From the NCBI GenBank assembly GCA_914767715.1, contig OU612069.1, positions 27,527,387 through 27,587,386 of the forward strand: a stretch of DNA of 60,000 nt. Reading direction: 5' to 3'. The notes beneath the pieces are model-generated. The model worked only from the letters and a program-made list of their open reading frames with translations, made no database searches and was not told the DNA's origin. Positions within the stretch are counted from its first letter, which is position 1; every line of letters starts with the position of its first letter. Shown in pieces: positions 24,993 to 36,818 of this stretch. The stretch is from Membranipora membranacea (Eukaryota > Bryozoa > Gymnolaemata > Cheilostomatida > Membraniporidae). The translations under genes were made by a program, and so were the position numbers.

Positions 24993-25567
24993 TTATGAAT
25001 GGTCTCGTAGTTTGCTCCTGTTGTCAGGTGCCTTTGGATTTAGAACTGCAACAAAAATGTTCTTTATCCGCTTCTCCCGAGTTCTGGCCAACATTTCATG
25101 TACTTCCTTGCTCTCTGGTGTAGTCTGGACATATTTTATCTCCGTCTCAGCAGCTGCATCACTAGGAACCTAAAAACATAGCCACATATTGATGGACTTC
25201 AGTGTTGCAATACGTCTGTTGTGTAGCAGTGCTATTACATTGCACTAAGATTCTGATTCAGTTGACCCAATTACGACAGTGTGTGAGAAACTAGTATTTT
25301 GTTTATTGACGAGAGATAACAGATAAAATTTGCTTTACCAAGCTTCTTTTCATAGGTGATGGCGGTGGAATAGCGTCTGCAGCAGCACTTGAAGTAATCA
25401 TTGGCCTTTACTTGGCTTTAGTGTATTTCTGCCTCATCACTAGTACCTCAGGACTCACTAGGTTCTTTCGATAGTTTTTGAATTTTTGTTTGAGCTTCTT
25501 CCGCCAAAGATCGTGTGTGGTGGGAAAATCATTATTGTTCAGAATGTACCGGTTTCTCCATGAACAG
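24993..25567 (-). pseudogene. Two-exon minus-strand relic, basic protein, unrecognised
   Basis: Upstream exon (about 25567-25339) reads CSWRNRYILNNNDF, then DLWRKKLKQKFKNYRKNL and a Pro-rich end, interrupted by TAA at 25408-25410, and ends at the donor AGCTTG/GTAAAG in phase 0. The downstream exon starts at 25169 after GTTTTTAG in phase 0 (VPSDAAAETEIKYVQ) and ends at TAA 24993. The matching phase, charge pattern and single stop suggest a once-coding gene now broken. It may belong to the same mobile elements as the neighbouring minus-strand exons. Confidence 0.5.
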
Positions 25568-25569
25568 GT

Positions 25570-27070
25570 GTTGATTTTTGAGTGCAGACATGTTGTATTA
25601 AGTGAAGTGAAGCTGATACTGGTAACTCAAAGCTGCTAACTCAAGAACTCAAAACTTTCACACGACTGATAATAATATGTTTAGGCAAAACCTAAAAAAA
25701 CAGAGGTACATTCATTTTCTGACATAAGATACTGATGCATAGTTACATTCCGGTACAGGATGTACTGTCATCAGCCAGAAATGGGTATTTATTGATGAAT
25801 GGTTCAGAACATGTCTGTACTGCCTCGCAGATGGATCCGACCATCTTCATGGCCCTGACATTCGTCTGCTTATTTCCCGCCAATAGTGTTGATATATCTC
25901 ATCTAAAAATTCAGAAACAAGAACTATTATACTTAACTTAGTGCCTGCACGGGACCTACCGACACTTCTAGATCTGATGGAACAAGTGACATTGTGGCCC
26001 CAAATATATGCATAAACTGACCAGAACTTGCAATGCATTAAGCATGACATGATCCTCAGCAGACACATTTTTGTTCAGCATGATACAGTATTTTAATGGA
26101 TAAGTCGTTTATTATTTCTACATTTCCGGTATGGCCGGTATCCTACGTTTAAAGCCTAACTACTCACATGCTTTACAGGTAGACACCCACAAACCCTGAA
26201 TTTGTATCCGTCATGTGGTGGCTTGTAATCTGTGCAATCTGTGCAGTCTGTGCATCGCCCCCTCTCTCGATTCCTTCGATCTTTCATCTGTCAAATATAA
26301 ATTAATTTGAAGTTTGCAGACTCAGACACTTGCTATGTAAACCATCAGATAGGTTTTACATAAAGGCATTAATATTATTATGAGATTCGCTGTGCCAGAC
26401 ATTATGACATTGTTGACATTGGCACTGAATACACATTAAATCTGAATTGAGGAAACAAATTAAATGCACAATATAACAAAGGTCATAGAAAGAAGTGGAA
26501 TTTCTATTTTATTTTTATAAAAACAAAACAAGCACATTAGAATGAGGATGCTGCATTATTAGTAATACTGCGAGTTTATCTATGTTTGGTTCTTGAGTTA
26601 ATATCTCTTCAATATTCTGAGTAATATTGCAAATTTATCTTCGTTTGGTTCTTGAGCTGGTAGCCCTTCAACATCCTGAGTATAATCGCTACACATACAA
26701 AATAAAATAAGAGGATATCATTGGTTATACTAGTAGTGATGATAATGATTCTGAACGGGTTCCGCACCAATCTCGACCCAGTACCACTGGGTCACATTGC
26801 CTTCAAAGAAGGAAAAGTATTTTTTTTAGACGTATTATGTAAAGTTGTTAATAAATCAATCTCCAGTTATATTTTTTTTGGTCAGTGATACGATTAGTGT
26901 ACATAATCATTGATGCAGCTGCCACGTTAGAATACCAATAGAAACCATTACGGTTTAACCTATTCAACAAGCAGTTGAGAAGGTGTGAGAAAATTGCGGA
27001 GCATGAGAACGAATATATAAAAAAAAAAAATTTTTAAAGGAAAATAAGGGAGGAATGAAATATTAAACGT
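25570..27070. other. Non-coding stretch
   Basis: Short ORFs only. Near 26570-26680 a ~65-bp segment is tandemly duplicated (two copies containing GTTTGGTTCTTGAG and a shared AATATTGC/AATACTGC context). No gene supported. Confidence 0.4.
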
Positions 27071-27072
27071 AC

Positions 27073-27237
27073 CTTGTTCTACTACGGCCCGGCAATTAGG
27101 ACAGGTAGGTAAATCTTGTTGTGTGCCCTGCAAAAAGGGTAACAGCGCCGGGTCCAGCACGGCAGACAGAAGGTGTGGGTACAGTTCAGTGTGATAAATG
27201 AGGTTATATCTTCCATCATATAGAACAATATGCCATA
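27073..27237 (-). pseudogene. RING-finger exon with frameshifts
   Basis: Read on the minus strand after the acceptor TTTATTTTAG (27237), the codons show CSI followed by TG, then MEDITSFITLNCTHTFCLPC and W, then TCPNCRAVVEQ before the donor AAG/GTACGT (27073). This is the order of a C3HC4 RING: a C-x2-C pair, C-x-H-x-F-C-x2-C, and CPxCR. RING fingers usually serve in E3 ubiquitin ligases. The three parts lie in three frames, each step explained by a 1-nt deletion, one of them removing the last base of the second zinc-binding Cys codon. So this is a decayed exon; the parent gene is not identified. Confidence 0.6.
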
Positions 27238-28072
27238 CTAAAATAAAAAAAGATGAAACAGATATAAATTAACGTGGGCAATGGAATAAAAATTACTGAA
27301 CACCGGTTTGACGTGTTGAGGAAATAAATAAAGTGGATATTTCAGCGCCATTATAATGTAATGATTGTGTTATTGAAATCATAATATACCGAGTTTTTAT
27401 TACCTAATTTTTTTATTTTAACTCATTATAAGAGAATGACTATGTAGCATTGACATCACATGTTTGTTGTCGCTGTCTGGTGAAGAGTCTAACATATTGG
27501 TATTTTGGTATTCTTAGTGTGAACCAAAACTCTATGTATATTACAGTATTAAATATATATATTATCCAGTAACTCTGAGGCTGACAGTAAACAAATGATA
27601 GCTATAGTTAAATGGTTTCATGACCCTTGATGCTAATACACAGGGAAATAGGTTTCAAGTTTAACCTAATGTTTTAGTAGCCTTATTTTTGCCTATGCAC
27701 TCTATAGCCGTGTGGAAGCCACACAAAATCTCAGTAGGGTATAATAAGTTGGTCGGATATTCGGATATTCTGATTGCAGACTCGGAAAACATAGACAATA
27801 ATATACCACAATCCCGGAACCTGATACACGTAGCAAAATTGGATGTCTGGGTTGATTTTACATTTCAGGGTTTGATTTCAGGGTTTGTGGTCCTTTATCC
27901 ATTGTGTTTTACAGCTCAGTTCTACAGTCAGCGTTTTAACAATCAACATGAACTCTTGTCTGTTGGCCTGACTCTCACTTCTCGATGAATATCATATCAA
28001 GTCGAATAACAGAGAAAATAGTGGAAATAGTATTTAATTGGAAGATACTCTACCAACAAACAAATTGCATAC

Positions 28073-28295
28073 CTTTACAGAACCATCATTGAGCCATTGA
28101 TTCTTGTAGTACTTAACACTCTCGGACTCATCTGTCTGAATCTTGCTTTTCTGCATAATACCTAGAGAGTCAGCTATTGCAGACATCATCATCATTGTTT
28201 CCTTTTCTTGGTCAGTTTGTGATCTCCTTTGGCAAAATCTCTGCTTGTCTTCCTTTGTATAACACTCCTTCAGCTGACCTGGCTTTGCGCTTCTT
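28073..28295 (-). CDS. Probable exon of a minus-strand gene, unrecognised
   Basis: An open minus-strand frame of about 74 codons ends at the donor GTAAAG/GTATGC in phase 0. It is charged and helical in character (ECYTKEDKQRFCQRRSQTDQ, then MMMMSAIADSLG and YYKNQWLNDGS). The plus-strand ORF at 28177-28395 is its shadow. The upstream border is unclear, and a frameshift further upstream is possible. It may belong with the RING exon or with the MULE-related exons nearby. Confidence 0.4.
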
Positions 28296-29345
28296 TATAG
28301 TGTCCTTGTTTCTTGTTCTATGCCATGTTGAGCTGTATGATGGTCAGAAGCCTTCTCTATCACAACCCAATGCCCTTGCATTCTTCGTTGGATGACCGCT
28401 CAGAAGTGATCTCAAGGAGCTGCTCCTATATATTTCCTTAAAAGCTGTATAATGTGTTGCTGAAGCAGGACCAGCAGCAGGAGCGGAGGTGCTGCGTTTC
28501 AAAAACAATAATGAAACTTAATTTATAATAATCTAACACTGCCCACAGAAAGTAATAGTGTGTTGCCTCTGCTCATGTTTTGAAAGCTCTGCAAAATTGT
28601 CTGAATGAAATGAGAGTTATAAGATGTGTCCTATGCATTATGTAAAACATTGATGAATGATGATTTACAGAGTAGATATATGTATTTATTTTTTCGGCTT
28701 TGCATCCGGAATTCTCTCTGATATTTCCTGGTAAAGTAGGGGTAACCAGGGCACCGCGGGCCCGAAACCACAAGATTTCAACCCTCAAACTTTGCTATAT
28801 CATACTTTGATTTGTGGGCTACAATATGAATTCACTGAAAATACTGTCAAATGGTAACACAAGCCATGGGATACTTTCTCTGCACCCTCTACAAGTGGAA
28901 GTAAACAAGGCCCAAAATTCTCAGTAAAAATAGTACGAAGTGTTCTAAAAATTAATAGCTACCGGCAAGCTCTCTTCAAAATCTGCTGCCTATAAACAAG
29001 AATTTTGATTTTCAAATTTCATAGAGGTTAAAGCTGTGTTAACGTTGAAACAATTCGCAACTTCCAACTGCAACTCACAACTTTCCACAAATCAGTTTCT
29101 GAGGTTGAGTCTGAGTCTAAGATACTTGTTTGTTCACATCACGCAACAGTAACAGTCTCAAGTGTATTGCAACAACAAAATTGCAAGGCAAGCAAAATTG
29201 TTTCAATGCAAACACAGTCATATATTGTATGATATTTTTATGTCAACAACAAATTCTTTCTATGTAAATCAGATCAATTATAATTATATATTCTCAATGT
29301 ATTCAGATCAATTAATAAATTAATCATCAATCAATAATCAGTTAC

Positions 29346-29655
29346 CTGGATAGACTCGTCTTATAGCAGCCTGTTGTGCAGCAGAATCATCTGACATCTA
29401 GTATGGCAGCTGAAAACCTGGATCATTCTTCAAGTGCTAAAGGAAAGCTGATTTGGTAACTGTGTCTTCCTTGTAGGTCAGAAACAAAGCAACGGGTTGA
29501 TACGCTTCATTTGTGAAGACAGCTACCATGTATAGTATGTTTTTGCGAGTGTTGTTCAAATTGTATGTGGCATCTATCATACATCTCCGGTAGTTGTGCC
29601 ATCAAACTTTCCATGATAAGAAACCCCTGAGCAGGGTCAACAATATCCTGATTGC
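29346..29655 (-). pseudogene. MULE-type transposase exon, copy A
   Basis: Minus-strand reading gives WHNYRRCMIDATYNLNN, NILYMVAVF, QPVALFLTYKEDTV, then, after a TAG at 29437-29439, HLKNDPG, a second TAG, and MSDDSAAQQAAIRRVYPG ending at the donor CCAG/GTAACT. This is the core of the MULE (Mutator-like) DDE domain: the first Asp in IDAT and the second in DDSAA. Copy B at 32.75-33.09 kb has the same blocks and the same phase-1 donor after the PG codons. Two in-frame stops make this copy a pseudogene. Mutator-like transposases cut and paste DNA transposons. Confidence 0.75.
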
Positions 29656-29729
29656 TGAAAGTCGTTCTTTCTTGCTGTTTGCTACATGAGAAAGAAATGA
29701 AAGATGGTTATGCTTTCTAAGGTTTCACA

Positions 29730-29880
29730 AAGCTTTAAATTTTTGCTCCATGCATGTTCTATTCATTGATCGTTATTGATCAAATTAATAGATTTTTTTT
29801 TTCTGTTTTTTACAGCAGTAGTTTCTCTCTTCTCTTCTCTCTCTGATAACTGATAACATAATTATTTGTGTTTGTTGACA
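29730..29880. repeat. Dispersed repeat segment, third partial copy
   Basis: Resembles 35.50-35.64 kb: TTTCACA, GCTAAATTTTTG-like, CATTGATCG/TTATTGATCAAA, TTACAGCAGTAGT followed by a TTACTCTG-like region. It supports a multi-copy element in 22-36 kb. Confidence 0.5.
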
Positions 29881-30826
29881 ATGAAATATCACCCGCCTCC
29901 GATAGAAAGGTCATTTATAATCTTCAAGTTTCTCTGGGTGTTCCTTTCTTACAGTCTTGCTGATGCTAGCGTTAATGTCATGGCAGTGCTTGGGGATCGA
30001 GATATACACTTTTAGCGTGTTATAATGCTAACTGTTCCTAGTTTCTCGTTTCTCTGGGCTACACGGTCCTTCTCAGATGTTACAGTCTTGAAGCGACAGC
30101 CTTTTTGGTTTTATTTCCAATACATATAATGTTCGTTTGTCTAGAGTTCCCGTGTCGTGCATCAGACAGGATATCTATTGCTTGTTTCCTTTCTCGCTCT
30201 CCTTGGTAAGAACACTGCTCACAGAGAATGAAATATTAAAGTTATTATCGAACTATTATTGTCTACTGGGCAAGATCAAAGATTATTATCATTTATGGTA
30301 TATAATTGGACTTCCTCTCTGAACATTAAGTTTTATCAACTTTGATAATACTCGAGAAACTGAATAACAAATTTTTAAAACCAGATTATAACTACATAGT
30401 AGATAGAGTGGTTGTTAAAGCCTCGCCAAATGACTGAATGTAAGCATGGAGCACAAAACCGTTCTTTTTTGTAAATTCATCATAATGTATCTTTGTAACA
30501 GTAACAGTAACAGTAAAGATAGCCATGGTAACGATCCGTGAAATAGAAAACAATATTATTGTACTTGACTGCTTACATGGGCTGTCAGTTTGAAACGCAG
30601 CGGAATCACAGTCTCTCCCGACAGGGTATATTGATAGAGCAATACAGTCAGATTCAGAGCCTGGTACTATTAGCTTGCAGTGAGATTTAGGCTCGGTGAC
30701 TTCAAAGGCGAGAAGGGAATAATCGAAAGATTAGGTCTATATATAGGTCAAATATAACCCAATGCGATTGTAGTTCTAATATCTTGAGGATTTTTACAAA
30801 CTCTGGTAATTCCAGGTACCCTCGAC

Positions 30827-31120
30827 TCAACTTCCATGCGAGGACATGGCTTTCTTGTGCTTAGCACCCTCAATTTCCACATTTTCAATGCAGTAAATAA
30901 TCTCATCATCATCAAGTACTGGGTACTGCTGCTTAACTAGCACCTTAAGTTGGCGAAATAAAAGAAGTCTTGAATTGCAATTAGCTAACCTTAGGACTGT
31001 AAGCGATGTCCTATACCAGACATGAAAGCTAAATATGACGCCCAACGCAATGATGTCTACAGGTTTCACATTGTTGACATGAACTCCCACTCTACGCACG
31101 AGTTTAGAAAGCTCCCAAAC
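30827..31120 (-). CDS. Unrecognised exon with clean acceptor, minus strand
   Basis: After the strong acceptor TTTTTTTCACAG (31120) a 97-codon frame runs to a TGA at 30827. It reads VWELSKLVRRVGVHVNNVKP near the start and QQYPVLDDDEIIYCIENVEI near the end, with hydrophobic and acidic segments that look coding. No known domain. It lies between MULE copies A and B on the same strand and may be the terminal exon of such an element. Confidence 0.45.
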   Translation of the reverse strand, partial: VWELSKLVRRVGVHVNNVKPVDIIALGVIFSFHVWYRTSLTVLRLANCNSRLLLFRQLKVLVKQQYPVLDDDEIIYCIENVEIEGAKHKKAMSSHGS

Positions 31121-31159
31121 CTGTGAAAAAAATGATAATAATGTGTAGCCGTACATTAA

Positions 31160-32750
31160 TAGAAAAATTATGTATATATAAATTATGTTTATTTACTAAT
31201 TAGGAACTTATTATTGCTGTCAGGCTTCAAAAACTGTACTAAAAATCGATGATTGGGTGTCTCCAACATAGGAAACAACTTGCTCAGCACCGAATTGGAC
31301 AGAAAGAAATCTACGCCTAGCTCGCAACAAATTTTGGTGGTTTCTCTTATTATGACATACCGCATGAAATCTAACATGATGAATGTTAGGGTATATTATC
31401 ATCAGGAAATACAAGAGGTCCAAAATCTGTATTCTGTCTAAACCTGTTTTTTTTTTCACACCTGAATGTGTCTGCTGTGAGAGTGAGGCTGATAACATGG
31501 CTCCAGCACCAGCTGTTTTTATGTTGATGGAGTCTTTTTGTCTGTCATACCAGTTTATGTTGATGATCAACAAATATCTTTTGCGGTCTGAAAGTTCAGG
31601 CGGTGTCAGACATTAACAGTATACTGCAGTTGTATTTAGTCATACAACAAAGTTTTGGTTGAGTTTATTATTATTTTGCAACAAATTTAAAGCTTTCATC
31701 TGAATTCTATAAGTCAAGAACTACCAGACGGAATTTCTTCAAAATTGGACATGTATTCATACATATGTGTTCATTGGAAATTTCGAAATAATATTTTGAT
31801 ATAATGATAACTATTGGCAGCAGGCAGCATATAGCAACAGCACATTTAATGGTCTTATGTAGAAAAAAAGTTTTATTGCGTGATCAATGGCTTCAGCTGG
31901 GTGACGTCATCAATTTCAGTTTACTTTTAATTTATAAAAAACCTATCAAGAAAGGAAGCCAGTATTGATGATGATGCAATTGCCCGAAATTGAAACTAAA
32001 ATAAATTGGTGAATCTTGTGAAAATTTTTTTTTTCTATCTTTTATTGTTTGCCGTTCTTTTGGTTCAGCTTTATTAATATATTATATGATGTATGACTTT
32101 ATATTCACTTGTGAATATAGCCACGCCGGTTTTAGTTGAGTTTATTAGGAATACAACAAATTTGTATTTCTTTTGTTTTAGTAGGGTTTATTAGTCATAC
32201 AACTTGCTATTGTATAATATTTGGTGAAAGAAATGTATTCATCTCACAAGCAACTTGGCCATCTCTGAGCCTCATACTAAGAAGATACTACCCTTATCTG
32301 TTATAAGATTGTGACAATGGCATTTGTATCGTAAAATTTGTTGTCAGAACATAATTTCCTTATCATCAATAACAAGCTGCAGAAAAAAAAACACATTTAT
32401 TTGCTAAGAGGGACAAATTACAATGAAATGAGATATAAGTAACAAGCAGAAATGTCACTGAGGCACTATAACATACCTCATCCCGATTATTCTCTTCTAC
32501 TTAAGTCATATCTCCATGTCTTCTGAGTCAAGTGGACATTAAAAGTGTCAGCAATTACTTAAGGTGAAGTAACTTTCCTATCACCAGTATCAAGACATGG
32601 GGTGATGAAATCAGCAGATGTATCATGATTGAGAATTTTGTTGTTCCATTTTCATTGGTATTTGATTTGCACTGTTAACTGTACCCAGCTATGATATGCT
32701 TAAAAAGGAAATTAGCGTATAGTCAAACAATAGATGAATCATTCCACTAA
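31160..32750. other. Mostly non-coding; weak minus-strand frames at 31.19-31.57 kb
   Basis: Overlapping ORFs on both strands at 31189-31616 have no domain and no matched splice pair. The rest is AT-rich with duplicated GTTTATTA-type phrases (TTTTGGTTGAGTTTATTA near 31650, TTTAGTTGAGTTTATTAG near 32132, TTTAGTAGGGTTTATTAG near 32178). Confidence 0.4.
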
Positions 32751-32751
32751 C

Positions 32752-33090
32752 CTGGGAATACCTGTTTTGCTGCTTTTTGGTAGGCAGCACTGTCATCCAT
32801 CATGATAAAATGAGGAGAAAAGCCACATATCTCTTTCAGATGATTCAACATTGTCTTTACGACGTCTGCTGTCTCATCCTTGATGATGGCCATCATCACC
32901 GGCTCATAACAACAATAAGTCTGCACTGCCACCATGAATAGTATACTGTTCTCACAGTCAATGTTATCTGTGGCATCAATGAATATGATAGCAACGAGAC
33001 GAGACAATTCCCGTTCTTGCCGGACTTGTCTCGCCGAGTATGTTTTGTTAAATATGTCATAATGCAGACTAAGAAATTTCTCTTCAAACT
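32752..33090 (-). pseudogene. MULE-type transposase exon, copy B
   Basis: The exon follows an AG at 33091 and stays open for 112 codons to the donor CCCAG/GTTAGT in phase 1. It starts FEEKFLSLHYDIFNKTYS, then IFIDATDNIDCENSILFMVA (first catalytic Asp block), EPVMMAIIKDETADVV, and FIMMDDSAAYQKAAKQVFPG (second Asp block). This is the N-terminal two thirds of a MULE domain. The frame itself is intact, but no downstream exon with the third acidic residue, zinc knuckle or SWIM finger was found, so it is treated as a partial copy. Similar to copy A at 29.4 kb. Confidence 0.75.
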
Positions 33091-33169
33091 CTGATAATTG
33101 GATTCATGATAATAATTCCGTTGTTCACTAGCAGGTAAATACCCTTTTTCAAATGAAAAATTTCTTTTG

Positions 33170-33670
33170 ACATGAAGGGTGAGTAGAGACGATGAATCAG
33201 CTCAAATGGTTGAACCTGATTGAAGAAGCGCAATGCGCTCTACACATTAGACGGTGTTTATAATACATTTGATAGCATTGCTGTTAAAGATAAAATTTGT
33301 GAACATTTTTGGCCCGGTATAGTATTCAGCTAGAGGACAAAGTTCCCAAGAGCCACTCTTAACCGCAATATTCAAAATCTTACGGACTAAAAAGTTACCT
33401 CAATGTAATGCCAGTGCTGCATCTTTCATGAATGATGGCAAGATTGGGGAAAAATCTCTCATGTTCTCAGGAAAGTTGTCTTCAAGTTGTTTAAGCGCCT
33501 TTTCCATGACAATTCTAGTGCTGTTTATGCAGCATATAAGGAACTTCTCCGTGAAGCCATCCTTTTGCTTTTTTAGATCGTAATAGTCTGTGAGAAAAGG
33601 TTCTGGCTGATGATATCAAATGATACAGGTTGATGTGGCTGCTATCTCATTTTGGCGTCTGAGGTTTGAC
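33170..33670 (-). pseudogene. Unrecognised conserved domain, copy 2 (minus)
   Basis: Counterpart of 22.3-22.83 kb. Minus-strand codons give PEPFLTDYYDLKKQKDGF, EKFLICCINSTR and QLEDNFPENMRD, then a 1-nt deletion relative to copy 1 and the donor AG/GTAACT. It lies directly downstream (in minus-strand order) of MULE copy B, suggesting that both belonged to one transposon. Protein-level conservation of the blocks between copies suggests past selection. Confidence 0.6.
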
Positions 33671-33765
33671 CTTATCAGCGTTTGTTCTTGTATATTGTAT
33701 AACTCACATAAAGACTTCCTCTTGGATAAACATCGCTTTTCCACTCCGAAAAGAATTAGAGGGGA

Positions 33766-33783
33766 TGTGTGTGTGTGTGTGGG
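33766..33783. repeat. (GT)n microsatellite
   Basis: A short run of GT dinucleotides. A similar run lies at about 22869-22881, in the corresponding position of the other element copy. Confidence 0.85.
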
Positions 33784-35479
33784 GTCGTTCTTGTGAGGTG
33801 AAGAGGGGGTGCAAACGGATCTAGTCAAAGGACAGATTCAAGAGTTAGTGTAACATTCACTCATTTGTTTCAAGGGGTGAAGCCTGCGATTCCACTCTGA
33901 GCCATTGTATAACCATTCCAATAACGACTGAAATGTTGCCAGTTATCGAAATATAATGTTTTGTAGACCTTGTGGGTGCATGGGACATATAGAGTGTGGA
34001 AGTGTTGTAGTAGGTGCAGTTAGAGTGGTTTCTCTTTACGGGAGTCCCAAGTGAGTGAGGTATGAGCTGTACATCACGGTAGAAAACATTCTGAAAAAGA
34101 ATTGATCAGAAATCCTGTAAGAGCAAAATCAAGATTGAAGTCTCCAGGTGCTTTGCCACAGTCTGAAAACCAGTTTCCACATAAATGATATCTCACAGGG
34201 ACAACGGTACAATCAACAACTTCTAAAATGGATGAGCTAGCTGTTTTTAGACTAGTTGATGTTAGCCATGTCAATAGATATAAAGAAGGTCTCGATCAAG
34301 TTGGGGAGACATTCAGATGCAAAAATGGCATCTTCCAAACATATTTTTATCCACTGTATTCAGGTCTAATCCATAATCTTTCAAACTTAGGGAGTCGGTA
34401 CAACAAAACATCCATTCTTCAATTAGCGTTTGTGAAATAAATCAAGCGGCTATTTTAAACAACATAGTTATTTGAAGTGATGGTGACAAGGAAGGGATCA
34501 TTAATCGTGACTACACAGTCGATCTTCTCCATTCAACAACTTGTCTCCTCTCGCCAGCTGCTCTAACTTCGTTCGTTTCACCTTCCGCCCGAAATACCTG
34601 GTTGGTACTGGGGTTCTGACATTTTTCTCCTGACACTAGAGCAAATAATTATATTTTTAGATTACATAATTTGATCATAATTGGATTTAGTCGAGCCAGC
34701 GAACAGTGAGAGTACAGAATTTCATTAAAAGAGAAGTCTTTCAGACTGAAACATTTCTGACTGTAGACCAGGTTTTGAAACTAAGGATATAATCCAAAAA
34801 AACAAAACTAAGATGAGCTGGTGAGGCTGACATAACGAATGCTACAATTTTTGGAATTCTGAGCAAAAATTCAATTTTCTTTTTTCCATTTATCAGCTCA
34901 TGTCAGCATAATTTACGAGTGTCCATATAAAATTGCTCGCTTAAAATGCAACAAGGGTCAGAGAGCTCCAAACATGAGTTGTGACAGCCCCATAAAACTG
35001 TTCATCAGTCAAGAGACACACATCAGCCAGCCTGACTGCCACCGATCACTGAACATCAAGCTCCTCTAGGGAGGACTTAAGCGTGCTCACCCAATTAGTT
35101 AGCAGCGGTACAAAACACCTATCTTTTTCCCTCTTCAGTTTTGACCCTGATTGATTTGACAGGGGTTTTAATAGACTTTCTCGTGTCATGGTGTGACATG
35201 TAGCCATGGAGCATTAGAGCCATAACCCATTGCTAGGTTTACCACGGAGTCAGCTATTCTATTTTTCAAGTGAGGAGTAGATTAAGCCTTTCAGTTGCTC
35301 TTTGTTTATATTAAAAGATCTCTATTGCTGCTAATACACTGGTGGGAGAACCTTCAGATCTGGTTCTTTGCTTTGGAGAAATACATGTGTCTACATAGCC
35401 ATATATATCTTTCCCATATTTATTCCTTTGTGCTCATTTGTCAGTTGTCTATATTTCTTTTAAATTAACCCAAACTCTC

Positions 35480-35860
35480 TGGATCTTTTCCACATAAGAT
35501 TAAGATTTCACACAAGCGCTAAATTTTTGTAACACTATGTACCATTAATTGGTCGGTATTGATCAAACCGATCAGATATTTTTCAGTTTTTTTTACAACA
35601 GTAGTAATGTTACTCTGTTGGAAGCTGTGAAGCCCATCTAACTTATAACATGGATCATGTTGATCTTGCTGCTTGTGTGGTTCCTCGTTTTATTCTATTT
35701 GTATATCTTACAATCAAAAATTAATCTCCTCCGACAGTTTGTATTAACCCTCTCCTCATGAAAGTGAGGTTTCCAATAAAAAACAATGATTTCTGCTCCT
35801 GCTGTGATTGTGTGTAAGCCGAGGGTTCATCTCGCTTTTTTAACGCTTAATATCAACCAA
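35480..35860. repeat. Dispersed repeat segment, copy 2
   Basis: Direct copy of 24.03-24.27 kb, with the first part also similar to 29.73-29.88 kb. Ends in GTGTGTAAGCCGAGGG and CATCTC like copy 1. Confidence 0.65.
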
Positions 35861-36788
35861 GGACAACTCAACTCCTGACCCTAAAATGTCTGTTAATACA
35901 ACAAATTTGGTGCAATACAAGTGGGAAAAAAAAGGATGTTTTGCATTCAAAATTGATAGCTCAAAAAATAAAAGTGTAATCATTATTTGCATGTTAATTT
36001 ACATAAATCTGATGAAAACAAAAATCAAGTTCATCAATTGAAAAATATTAAACAGCAAAATAAACAGAAGAAACCCTTGTGATTCTTGTTCTGAGGGTGG
36101 AATCCATGATATAACACTTCTACTCAATAATGTATGAATCTCAGCTTTCAGACCATAGACTTAATATACTCCCTAGACAGGCCAATAGCATTCAATACTG
36201 TCCCACTTAAATAGCACGACATGACGTAATTAGTTTGTGCTGTGAGCCATAGTTTACTATATACCATTCAATGAAATAATGTGAAAAATCGAGGGACGCC
36301 GGGCATGATATCGGCCCTTGTCCGGCCCCTAATTATTTAAACACAGAGAAAATTTGTGAGTTTATGTAAAAGACCTTTCCGCACGAGATGGTATAAAAAA
36401 TCCTCCTAAGGCGAATCCAAAGCGAGAACAGACCTGATATATTAAAATCATTAGCCAATAAATATTGAAACAAATACAGCCATCTACCCTTAACACTTCT
36501 ACCACTACTATTCAAATGCACATAATTCCCACAACACAGTATCACAAATACTTTGTTGGATGAGCCAGATCAAAGCATCACCACCATCATCATAGATTTT
36601 TGCATAAATATTCCTAGTTATGACTGAGCACAACCTGCTCAGCTTGGATTCCTTGTTAAAAGATTTTACTGCAAATTTTATTGTCGCTTCATGAGGAAGA
36701 ATAGATCTGTGCTGTGAATTGAGTATGCCAACTCCAGATATGTATGTATGATGAAGTCTTTGGTAATCTCTCATCAATGAAATAATAT

Positions 36789-36818
36789 CACAGAGTAAGG
36801 ATATATCCTTACTCTGTG
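36789..36818. mobile_element. 30-bp perfect palindrome inserted with 7-bp duplication
   Basis: CACAGAGTAAGGATA is followed at once by its exact reverse complement. It is flanked on both sides by ATAATAT (36782-36788 and 36819-36825). The matching inverted-repeat arm of the host transposon lacks the palindrome and has one ATAATAT (38796-38802), so the empty site is visible. The 15-bp half equals the terminal repeat of the 428-bp element at 51.3 kb. Confidence 0.85.

Noticed and set aside
33766-33783. CRISPR or tandem-array-like regularity
   Set aside because: It is a plain (GT)n tract; no spaced direct repeats of CRISPR type exist in the window.
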